Part shown: in pieces, positions 8,401 to 16,600 of the stretch
How the letters are laid out: each line of letters opens with the position of its first letter
How positions within the stretch are numbered: the first letter of the stretch is position 1
From: an uncultured Oscillospiraceae bacterium
GTDB taxonomy: Bacteria > Bacillota > Clostridia > Oscillospirales > Ruminococcaceae
Direction of reading: 5' to 3'
DNA length: 58,630 nt
Assembly: GCA_934444765.1 (NCBI GenBank)
Contig: CAKSDC010000014.1
Span: 1 to 58,630, forward strand
Made by a program: the position numbers and the translations under genes
Notes under the pieces: model-generated
Database searches by the model: none
Told to the model about the DNA's origin: nothing
The model's input: only the letters and a program-made list of their open reading frames with translations

Positions 8401-11008
8401 CACTATAGACGAAAATGGAAAGGTCAAGATTGATGACAAAGACCACGAAAACGTAGTTATGCAAGATAGAAAGACTTCCGTATCCATTAGCAAACAGGAC
8501 GCTACACAAAAGACAGAACTTTCAGGTGCTACATTAACTATTACAGCTAAAGATAAAAACGCAAACTTTAGCAACATAGAAAATCCAAATAACGTTCTAA
8601 CTATTGACGATACTAACAAGACTATCACATTTACTTCAAGTGAAAAGCCTACCGTTATTGAAGGTTTACCAATAGGTGAGTATATCTTAACAGAAGTATC
8701 TGCACCAAATGGTTATACTGTAAATGAAGTATCTGCTGAATTTACTATCAAGGCAGACGGCACAGTAGAAGGTAATACCACTATCGAAGACGAAGTAGTT
8801 ACAGTAAACATCAGCAAGATAGACGTTACTAATGGTAAGGAACTTTCAGGTGCTACATTACAAGTTGTCTCCAAAGACGGCATAGACCTAAGCAAAGTAA
8901 CTTCTGCTAATAACACTATCGAACTAAGCGAAGACAAGCACACTATCACATTTACTTCTAAAGATACCGCAACAGAGTTAAATAGACTTCCTGCTGGTAA
9001 GTATGTACTAATAGAAACTTCTCAACCTGACGGTTATACTATCAACAAGGTAGAAGCTGAATTTACAGTAGACGAAAATGGCAAAGTAGTTGGCGAAACT
9101 TCCATTAAAGATGACGTTACTACAGTAACTATCAGCAAGCAAGACGTGGCAGGTAAAGAACTTTCAGGTGCTACTCTAACTATTACTAACTTAGATGAAA
9201 ATAAGTCTTTAGAGAACGTAATAGTTCTAAGAGGTACTGAAACCGTTAATGCTACCATATCTAAAAATAGTGTATCCTTCGTAACAGACGGAAAAAACCA
9301 AACTATCATAGATAAGTTACCAGCTGGTACTTACAGACTAACAGAAACTACAGCTCCTAACGGTTACGAAAAGGCTGAAGACATCTTCTTTAGAATAGAT
9401 GAAAACGGTACTATCTTTACAGGTAAGACAGCAGACGAAACTAAAGATACTATCGACAATAAGACTATCATAATGATAGACGAAGAAACTCCAGAAGTTA
9501 CTACTACGACTACAGAAGTTACTACTACTACTCCAGTTACTACAACTACAACAGTAACCACTAAGGAAACTACAACTACAACTACGACTACACCAGTAAC
9601 TACTAAAGAGACTACAACTACGACTACTCCAGTAACTACTAAGGAAACTACAACTACGACTGCACCAGTAACTACTAAGGAAACTACAACTACGACTACT
9701 CCAGTAACTACTAAGGAAACCACAACTACGACTACTCCAATAACTACTAAAGAAACTACAACTACGACTACTCCAGTAACTACTAAAGAGACTACAACTA
9801 CGACTACTCCAACAACTACTAAAGAGACTACAACTACGACTACGCCAGTAACTACTAAGGAAACTACAACTACTACAGTTCCAACTGAAACTACTATTAT
9901 AAATAGTGGTAGCGGAAGTGTACCTTCTGGATTTATTAACACAACTTCAAGCTTTGATGAAGATATCGAAACCACTACAGTTACTACCACAGTTCCAACC
10001 GAAACCACCACGACTAAACAGACTACCACAGTTCCAACCGAAACTACCACTACTAAACAGACTACTACCACAGTTCCAACCGAAACTACCACTACTAAAC
10101 AGACTACTACCACAGTTCCAACCGAAACTACCACAACCACTCAAACCACTACTACAGTTCCAACCGAAACCACCACAACTACAGAAACTACTACCACAGT
10201 TCCAACCGAAACTACCACGACTAAACAGACTACTACTACAGTTCCAACCGAAATTACCACAAATACAGAAACTACTACTACAGTTCCAACCGAAACTACC
10301 ACAACCACTCAAACCACTACTACAGTTCCAACTGAAACTACCACGACTAAACAGACTACTACCACAGTTCCAACTGAAACTACCACAACTAAACAGACTA
10401 CTACCACAGTTCCAACCGAGACTACCACAACTACAGAAACTACTACCACAGTTCCAACAGAGACTACCACAACTACAGAAACTACTACTACAGTTCCAAC
10501 AGAGACTACCACAACTACAGAAAATACTACCACAACTACAGAAACTACTACTACAGTTCCAACCGAAACCACCACAACTACACAAACCACTACTACAGTT
10601 CCAACAGAGACTACCACAACTACACAAACCACTACTACAGTTCCAACCGAAACTACCACAACTACAGAAACTACTACCACAGTTCCAACAGAGACTACCA
10701 CAACCACTCAAACCACTACTACAACTCCAACTGAAACTACCACAACTACAGAAGCCACAACTACTACTATTCCTGTAATAGAAAGAGATATAACTACTAC
10801 CACTTTAGCATCTACTACTACTATCGATACCACCACTAAGACTACTACTACCACTAATACTACTAAAGGTACTAATATGACTACCACTTCTGCAACTACT
10901 AATAAGACCAGTCCAAGCACTTCCGATAGTGGCTTTGGAATAGCTTTAAGTGGTTTAATAGTAGCACTATCATTAATGGTAGCCACTACTAAGGAAAAGA
11001 AAGACTAA
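5471..11008 (+). CDS. Giant surface anchor protein: choice-of-anchor A, SpaA-like domains, Thr-rich stalk, cell-wall sorting-like tail
   Basis: 1845 residues from the ATG at 5471, which has AAAGGAG upstream; an in-frame ATG 33 bases earlier lacks a site. In order: signal peptide ending near NSVYA (about 1-42); a choice-of-anchor A region (about 90-430, with EGRVAVGGNAKFTGGYNY); SpaA/Cna-B-like modules with the K-D and TETTAPNGY marks, four closely alike between about 890 and 1340; a Thr-rich stalk (about 1342-1816) of TTKETTTTTTPV and then TTTTVPTETTTTKQ units; and a C-terminal hydrophobic segment with a KEKKD tail. The motif before that segment is SPSTSDSG, like the SPKTGD sorting signals but with Ser at the Gly position. 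It is probably a wall-attached adhesin or scaffold. The ligand is unknown. Confidence 0.85.
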   Translation: MKKYALIEEKSLKSKLLSILTSALMVVTTVVPTLPINSVYAEDGMVNNLNSGITDNDGCSIGSLSEATLLAGDGNPLTTGVTTAKDVIANADKTYLLGIASQFCVFLENDFTPKNADAEGRVAVGGNAKFTGGYNYQIGSGDYASATALKNTDNYVGVSNFAHLIVQGNVININTLSQKHDNSYYSKDEDLYKRIVINKVINAQDMQSKDSYSHYTWSGGDGREIYGTHTHDSIYVNEMAQFYSAELINFNQEFGKLSNTSSKLAKISTNGTATWNDKTLTLTCNNPNAKVVYFNLDSWNNEVDTIDYVDIPNDAYMIVTYNGEEVSIGKTTNQILTTINGTQISNDSKIGNASNNNKNSERILYNFPNANKVYISANFNGTILSPNADVTSAEGCEGHLSGSLIAKSFEGGLEFGYRPYQGTIELLNADNGYAVAVSKVEPKKVGDNIENRPLEGATIGLFDSKDTLLSSIISTGSNDYLIVPTKVDYSGDTEYTTGQVLENTYSIQEVKAPSLYTKSDVKTTVNVKETINTIGELDTQKIPIKVTTKITIDTNTLETIVTSFSYNGSNTLTNKDIAIGDNTFKILFDENGSVKSITLNSATDDIKIEDYTNSQVFRAKDRLYYYDAENFSITPISNPVLIKNTKIEYNITLAKVDQKGTSLNGATFKLYKHDSTNDEDILLTNDAVSLDENGTIDVTKYVDSVGIYAIEEVTAPEGATKIDTRQYFELKEDGTISVYSFPKTQISTHTISQMAWSDGNLPDDVTINRVTYYYSDGTSRSIDNVTAKGNKDWCQFDLKELATQPYNNSIIGIQITTTGNGQARLLVQDNSYNNISVFSGYINLGETVTLGNIEIPTSPQSESISVVKKDTTKNDYTINFQNIVEEKPVSVTISKQDIAGKELAGATLSIVSEKGFDMTKATAKRGNELVEVTTAEDTISFVSGTEPTTIEGLTAGTYTLIETTAPNGYTIAEKITFTIDENGKVKIDDKDHENVVMQDRKTSVSISKQDATQKTELSGATLTITAKDKNANFSNIENPNNVLTIDDTNKTITFTSSEKPTVIEGLPIGEYILTEVSAPNGYTVNEVSAEFTIKADGTVEGNTTIEDEVVTVNISKIDVTNGKELSGATLQVVSKDGIDLSKVTSANNTIELSEDKHTITFTSKDTATELNRLPAGKYVLIETSQPDGYTINKVEAEFTVDENGKVVGETSIKDDVTTVTISKQDVAGKELSGATLTITNLDENKSLENVIVLRGTETVNATISKNSVSFVTDGKNQTIIDKLPAGTYRLTETTAPNGYEKAEDIFFRIDENGTIFTGKTADETKDTIDNKTIIMIDEETPEVTTTTTEVTTTTPVTTTTTVTTKETTTTTTTTPVTTKETTTTTTPVTTKETTTTTAPVTTKETTTTTTPVTTKETTTTTTPITTKETTTTTTPVTTKETTTTTTPTTTKETTTTTTPVTTKETTTTTVPTETTIINSGSGSVPSGFINTTSSFDEDIETTTVTTTVPTETTTTKQTTTVPTETTTTKQTTTTVPTETTTTKQTTTTVPTETTTTTQTTTTVPTETTTTTETTTTVPTETTTTKQTTTTVPTEITTNTETTTTVPTETTTTTQTTTTVPTETTTTKQTTTTVPTETTTTKQTTTTVPTETTTTTETTTTVPTETTTTTETTTTVPTETTTTTENTTTTTETTTTVPTETTTTTQTTTTVPTETTTTTQTTTTVPTETTTTTETTTTVPTETTTTTQTTTTTPTETTTTTEATTTTIPVIERDITTTTLASTTTIDTTTKTTTTTNTTKGTNMTTTSATTNKTSPSTSDSGFGIALSGLIVALSLMVATTKEKKD
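9496..10920 (+). repeat. Thr-rich coding minisatellites (about 36-bp units, then about 42-bp units)
   Basis: From about 9570 to 9880 a 12-codon unit encoding TTKETTTTTTPV recurs. From about 10000 to 10740 a 14-codon unit encoding TTTTVPTETTTT plus KQ, TQ or TE recurs, split by a non-repetitive SGSGSVPSGF stretch near 9905-9960. Low complexity also leaves other frames open here; those frames are not genes. Confidence 0.9.
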
Positions 11009-11046
11009 CATCTTTATGTAACAGTCATAGTTAATCTATAGTCAAA

Positions 11047-11080
11047 AAATAGCTGATACTCAAAAGAGTATCAGCTATTT
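11047..11080. terminator. Bidirectional terminator between convergent surface-protein and anti-sigma genes
   Basis: A perfect 15-bp stem (11047-11061 with 11066-11080) and an AAAA loop. A/T runs on both sides allow use from either strand. It lies between the two convergent stop codons. Confidence 0.85.
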
Positions 11081-11111
11081 TAGTGTATAAAAACTTTGTT
11101 AAGACGTATGC

Positions 11112-13043
11112 TTACATTAATACTTCAAGTGAGTCTACTCTCCAACCGTCTTCTGTAAAGACCAATCTGTAGTTATAGGTTTTAGTAGTGTATGGAATAG
11201 TAGGTTCTTGATTGTAGAAGTAGTCGCCTTGATAAATAGCATAGTCGCAGTCGGTAAAGTCTTGATAGTATGCAGTGACTGTAAAGTCTATAGTATCGTC
11301 AGTTTGAGAACTCAAGTTAAAACTGTGTCCAATATAGGTTATGTCGCCACCTCTGGCAGAGTCTACACCGTATACTTTGCCATTGTATTCAGTAACGTAA
11401 CTCATTAGACTGTGGGAGTCGATATAGCTATCTGTGAAGTACTGTCTATAGTAGTTTCTAACGTCTTCTAATGAAGTTATTTCGGAACTCTTTATTCTGT
11501 TATAACTTCTATCATCGACTATTATACTATCGGAAGTGTAGTCAAAAATGCAACCGAATGCCACGCCCTGTTCAATAGAATAAGCGTCTGCGAGAACCTG
11601 TTTTTGAGTATCGTTTAAAAATTGTGGTAGAGTGTTATAGTCTTGAGTAGTGATAGCGTACTTCAAATCAGGTGTAGCTAATTGGAAAGTCTTTTTGACT
11701 GTAGCCTCTGTAACGGTAGTAGTTACTGGTGGGGTAGTGGTAGTAATGGCTTCTTTTGTGGTAGTAGCAGAAGTAGTAGTGGTTGCGGTGGTAGTCTTAG
11801 TAGTAGATGATGTAGTAGTAGTATCTTTAGGAGTAGTAGTGGTAACTGTAGTAGATTGACTATCTTGTGTAGTGGCGATAGTGTTAGAAGTATTTATGTT
11901 TTGCGTAGCTAAAGTTAATAGTCGTTGATAGTCTTCCTCTAAGTTATTAGAAGATAAGCTATAGTACATAGCTATGGTATCGGTTGTAGTAGATGCTAAT
12001 ACCTGAGCTAATATAGTATTGTCATCACCGTCGTGTCTGTATAGATTTATAGTATAATCAGCATTATTGTAGAATACACTAAACGTTAGGGTAGGATAGG
12101 TATTATCATAGGAGTTCCAATCTGTAAGTGAGTTTTGCTTCCACTTTAAGGATTGATATAGTATAGAGTTCAAGTTTGATAGAACCTCTTTATCTTTTAT
12201 GTCGTCGCTTATGGTGTGCTCTTCGTCGTTGTTATAATGATAGGTTACTCCTAAACTGCCATTAGGAGTTCTATTAAAGTCTATATAGTTATACTCGTTT
12301 ATTGTCTGTTGTAGATACTGGAACGTATCATTATCTATTAAGTAGCAGTGGTCTAAGTCTGAGTACGTATCGTTAATACGAACGTATACACTATCGTCAC
12401 CACTCTTTAGGGTATAGAACGTAGCGGTTACTATAGGAGTGACATAATATTCCACTATAGCGTTATCCTGTATAGATGAAATGTTTAACTGACTGCTTAG
12501 TATTACGTCAATTTCGTTGTTGTTAGGAATAGGGTTAGTATCTAAAGTCCAACTATCAGTATTAAAGCTATTTAAAACGTTATTAATATCTTCACCCTGA
12601 CCACATATATGCGGAACGTTTTGACTATCTGTAGTAAATACACAGTTTATATACTTTTGGTCTACACCGAATACTTCTTTGAAATTGTCGTTGCTAACGT
12701 TGTAGTTAGCTAATAGCGTAGTATCTGTATTAGAGGCTAAAGTGGTAGTCTGTGAAGTGACCGTATTACTAACGTCTGTAAGGTCGGAACGTCCATTTTG
12801 ATTTATCAAGTGACTAAATACGCCTACACTACCAGCTACTAATACTATACAGGTAGCAAATACTATTAAAGCGTTAGGTCTAACCTTATGGGATACTTTA
12901 GTATCTTCTTGAACTACGTTTAACGTATCGTTGTTTTGAGTATTATCTAACTTTTTAGCCATATTAAGAACCTCCTCTTTTATGCCACGGGGAGCGTGAA
13001 CGTTATCAAAAGTATCAGTATATATCTTTTTAAACTTACTCAT
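11112..13043 (-). CDS. Membrane anti-sigma factor with Thr-rich stalk and IseA-like extracellular domain
   Basis: 643 residues from the ATG at 13043, overlapping the sigma gene stop by eight bases with GAGGAGG upstream. A short cytoplasmic region (1-55) precedes one membrane segment (about 58-80). A large outer region follows, then a Thr-rich linker (about 394-448). The C-terminal domain (about 455-643), with YYRQYFTDSYI, EYNGKVYGVDSARGGD and the final DGWRVDSLEVL, resembles the IseA/YoeB inhibitors of DL-endopeptidases. Overlap with the ECF gene fixes the anti-sigma role by context. The N-terminal part shows no zinc-binding HxxxCxxC motif. The IseA match is from memory of the family pattern and only moderately sure. 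Confidence 0.7.
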   Translation of the reverse strand: MSKFKKIYTDTFDNVHAPRGIKEEVLNMAKKLDNTQNNDTLNVVQEDTKVSHKVRPNALIVFATCIVLVAGSVGVFSHLINQNGRSDLTDVSNTVTSQTTTLASNTDTTLLANYNVSNDNFKEVFGVDQKYINCVFTTDSQNVPHICGQGEDINNVLNSFNTDSWTLDTNPIPNNNEIDVILSSQLNISSIQDNAIVEYYVTPIVTATFYTLKSGDDSVYVRINDTYSDLDHCYLIDNDTFQYLQQTINEYNYIDFNRTPNGSLGVTYHYNNDEEHTISDDIKDKEVLSNLNSILYQSLKWKQNSLTDWNSYDNTYPTLTFSVFYNNADYTINLYRHDGDDNTILAQVLASTTTDTIAMYYSLSSNNLEEDYQRLLTLATQNINTSNTIATTQDSQSTTVTTTTPKDTTTTSSTTKTTTATTTTSATTTKEAITTTTPPVTTTVTEATVKKTFQLATPDLKYAITTQDYNTLPQFLNDTQKQVLADAYSIEQGVAFGCIFDYTSDSIIVDDRSYNRIKSSEITSLEDVRNYYRQYFTDSYIDSHSLMSYVTEYNGKVYGVDSARGGDITYIGHSFNLSSQTDDTIDFTVTAYYQDFTDCDYAIYQGDYFYNQEPTIPYTTKTYNYRLVFTEDGWRVDSLEVLM

Positions 13044-13533
13044 TAAACATATCCTCCTCAAGCATAGTCTTTAACTTTTTTCTTGCACGTAGCAAGCTGG
13101 AACGAACAGTAGTCTCTTTTTTATTTAGCATAGTAGCGATATCTTTAGTAGAGTAACCCTCGTAATAGAATAAGTGTATAACTATACGATAACTCTTAGG
13201 AAGTTTCATTATTACGTTAAATAGGTCAGCATTAGACTGCTCGTTAAAGGAAATATTTTCATCAAGGGGTTGCGTACGCTGAAACCAAGGGGATATTAGT
13301 AACTTTTTACACTGATTAATAGCAACTTTTATTAGCCATGCTTTTATATGTTCATCGCTCTCAAAGTGTACTGTACTTACATAGTATTTTAAAAATACAT
13401 CTTGTGTTACGTCTTTAGCGTCGTTACTGTTTTTGCAGTATGTAAGAGCTATCCTATATACCATGTCTTGATAAGTATTTATTACAGTTTCTAAGTCTAA
13501 TTTTGGCGGTATACCTGTAGTGTTGTTGTCCAT
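13036..13533 (-). CDS. ECF-type RNA polymerase sigma factor
   Basis: 165 residues with the two regions of ECF sigma factors: sigma-2 at about 15-80 (DMVYRIALTYCKN, DAKDVTQDVFLKYY) and sigma-4 at about 105-160 (LPKSYRIVIHLFYYEGYSTKDIA, then the helix-turn-helix with TVRSSLLRARKKL). It is the first gene of a two-gene operon with its membrane-bound anti-sigma factor. The ATG has AAAGGGGG upstream. It probably controls envelope or surface-protein genes in response to an outside signal; its targets are not visible beyond a possible self-promoter. Confidence 0.92.
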   Translation of the reverse strand: MDNNTTGIPPKLDLETVINTYQDMVYRIALTYCKNSNDAKDVTQDVFLKYYVSTVHFESDEHIKAWLIKVAINQCKKLLISPWFQRTQPLDENISFNEQSNADLFNVIMKLPKSYRIVIHLFYYEGYSTKDIATMLNKKETTVRSSLLRARKKLKTMLEEDMFNE

Positions 13534-13560
13534 GTTTATAATCCCCCTTTGTGTTTCTAT

Positions 13561-13593
13561 AGATAATATCTTTTATGTAGAAAAAATGTTGCA
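13561..13593 (-). promoter_or_regulatory. Possible autoregulated ECF promoter
   Basis: On the minus strand TGCAAC followed by a T-run resembles the -35 element of ECF promoters such as those of the Bacillus SigW/SigM group, about 50 bases upstream of the sigma start codon. The -10 element is not clear. Confidence 0.35.
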
Positions 13594-13611
13594 CATAGTA
13601 TTAATATTTTT

Positions 13612-13648
13612 TAGAAAAAAATATCCTTGCCCAAAGTGAGCAAGGATA
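13612..13648 (-). terminator. Terminator of the LRR-dockerin gene
   Basis: A nine-base stem TATCCTTGC (13622-13630) pairs with 13640-13648, followed on the minus strand by a run of T. Confidence 0.85.
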
Positions 13649-13671
13649 CTTTTAAGTATATTATTAATAGA

Positions 13672-16600
13672 CTATAACTCTATAATGCCTAATAGATACT
13701 TTTTAAGCATTACTAAGTCTGCCGTAGATACTCTATTATCAACGTTGATATCTGCATTAGTAGTGTTAATAGAAGTATCGTCTATAACACCTAAGATATA
13801 CTTTTTAAGTGTGATTAAGTCCGCAGTAGATACTTTTCCGTCGTCGTTTACGTCTCCTAATAGTGCTTTGGTGGTGTTATCCTTAATGCTTTCAAGGTCG
13901 TAAGGGTTTATTGAGTACATATTGACCTTGTCGCCATCAGTAACGTACCAGTTGATTAATCCACTGCTATTTAGGATAGGTTTACAGTCGGAAAGTCTTA
14001 GAGTAGTATCCATTATTTCGGAAGTTAAGTTTCCGTCGTCGTCTATGGTTACTATCTTAGTAGAAGAGTATGTATAGTCGTCGTTGTACTCTTCCCACAT
14101 TATTAGATACTGACTATCGCCAAACTTTACTATCTGTGGAGTGTAAGGGTTTATGGTATCACTTTCGGAATATTTAGTCAGCCATATTACGTTACTATTT
14201 TGAAGTTCCTTATCTGTAATAGTTACGAATATGTTACGCTTATTAGAGTTACTATAAGCCTCTGCACTGCTTTGGTCTACAGAGTTTCCAACTATTACGC
14301 AACGTTCTGGAGAGAGTTCAAAACCACCCACAGATACGCCAGTATAGTTATCGCCAACTTCACCGAATATATTCAATGGTAGAGTATAGGTTACGTCTGT
14401 AACCTGACCGTCTGCCTTGAAGCGTGTAATAGATACTGCTCTTGGGTATGCGTCGCCATGGTCTACACGATAGACATACTCCCCGTCAGTCTGTATATAC
14501 TGATTGAACGAATGGCTTACATATCCCCAACCTATGTTCATAACGTCGTAAAAAGATTGCTCTAATGCTAAAGTATCTTGATTTACTACGAATATCATAT
14601 TGGCTTGATGGTTTAAGCCGTCGCTACTGGTGTACATGGTGTGGCAAGTATGAATGTACAGTCTTCCACCAGTTTCGGTCATCCTTAGAGAACCTGCATT
14701 GAACGGTACAGTAGTATTAGAACCAGTTATAGAACACGCTCCTATACGTTCCCAATCTTTAGAGTACTTGACTACTCTAACTACTTCATAGTCGTCCTTT
14801 TCGTCCGAATTAGACTGTCCGAATACTAAGAAGTTGTAGTCTTTACCACTGTAAAATCCACCAAAGTAACTTAGTTCAGGTTCTATAGTCTTAGTGCTTA
14901 TTAGGGAGTAGTCCTTAGAGTAAGTTTCTACTACTACTCCAGTATCGGAAATGTATTCCACACGTGTGAACGTTCCGTCGGAATTTTCTGCAACGTAAGA
15001 CCTTACCACGCTACCATAAGTACCATAATTGTTATCGGATACGTTGTTACTCATTACACCGTTGAGGGTGCTAACTATATTAGTAGGTGTAGTAGGAACG
15101 TTACTATCTGCTAATACTTTTATAGTATAGGTTGCGGTAGTCTTTCCGTCAAGACTGGTTGCAGTAATGTCCGCAGAACCTTCATGCCAAGCTACTACTT
15201 TTCCGTCCTCTGAAACTGAGGCTATAGAGTTATCGCTACTTGACCACTTATAGTTTTGAGTAAGCAAAGAGTTAGTCTTAATCGATAGCGTTTGTGACTG
15301 TCCTTGTGTTATAGTATCACTTTCGGCTACTATGGTAGCTTCTGTAGGAGATTTCCAGTTTAAGAGTTCCATATAGTATTGGTCTTCAGACTTTTCTATT
15401 AGTAGAACCTTATCTTGATAGTTTAGCATATTAAATACACTATGCTTTGGACTATATGTGGATAACGCTTCTCCAGTAGATGCACTATATTCTGTAATAG
15501 TATCATCATCAGTGGAAACTATAAAGCTATCGTTATCGGAATTGTATAGTGTTTTAGTGCCTATGCTGTAAAGGTCATAGTTGCTAAAGAAGTCGTTATT
15601 GCCTAATATATCACGACTTAAGTTCATCTTAACGTCTGCGGTGTGATTAGTGTAGTCGATAGTATCGGACTTTAGTACAAATAGCTTACTGTTTGGATTA
15701 TCACATATAGCAAGATATTCATTATTTAGTAGTTGTACGTTATACTTATGTGTTAGATATATATTTGAAGTTAGTATCATATCTTTAGAAGTTTCGTATC
15801 CGTCTTCATTAATATTTATGTTTAGTATTCCGTCTTGAGTAGTAATAGTCAAATCTTTAGATACGTTTCCTACTTTCAATGCACGGGAGTTAGAATACTC
15901 AACTTCTAAATAGAAGTCTCCTGTAGTGCTATTAAAACCACAGAAATTGTATACTTTACTATCTATAGTAGCTTCCGATTGAAAGCCATTATCATATAGT
16001 GATATACCATACTTTCCGTCGTCGTCAGTAGCTACGAATACTCTGTTACGGGTATCTACTCCGATAGCAGTTCCAGTATGTCCAGTAAGCGAGTATGAGG
16101 ATACCTCTGTACGATTGATTAAGTCATAACATAGTACGTAAGCGTTGCCATCTCTATTGCATAGCACGTATAGGGTGTTATCATAGTAGTATGCACTTTG
16201 ACAGTCTTTAAAAGTATTAACTATGCTATCAGTATTAGATACTAAAGAGTGGAAGTATAACACGTCATCGTTTAGTATGTATACTCCTTGTAGAGGCTCA
16301 CAAGGTATCTGTAGATACTCATTCTCTGTGGTGGTGTACTTTAAGTATACGTCTTTTTGAACGTCGTATTCGTTGTAGTCTTCTTGTGCTATAGTTCCTG
16401 TGACCGTAACAGAACACTCTGCCTTAGACTTTCCGTCGCTACTGACTACCTGAATAGTAACTTCACCACTCTTTAAGGCAGTAACCATGCCGTCGTCGGA
16501 AACTGTAGCTATAGTGTTATCGCTTGAAGACCATTCTAAAATAGGGGAGATTGCTGGGTTGATTTCCGCTTTTAACTGATACGTTTCGCCTGCTTTTACT

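Noticed and set aside
9364..10778. Long open frames in other frames and on the minus strand across the Thr-rich region (about 258, 254, 132 and 290 codons)
   Set aside because: They are low-complexity shadows (Val-rich, Ser/Cys/Gly-rich and Pro/Leu/Gln-rich) of the Thr repeats, without ribosome sites.
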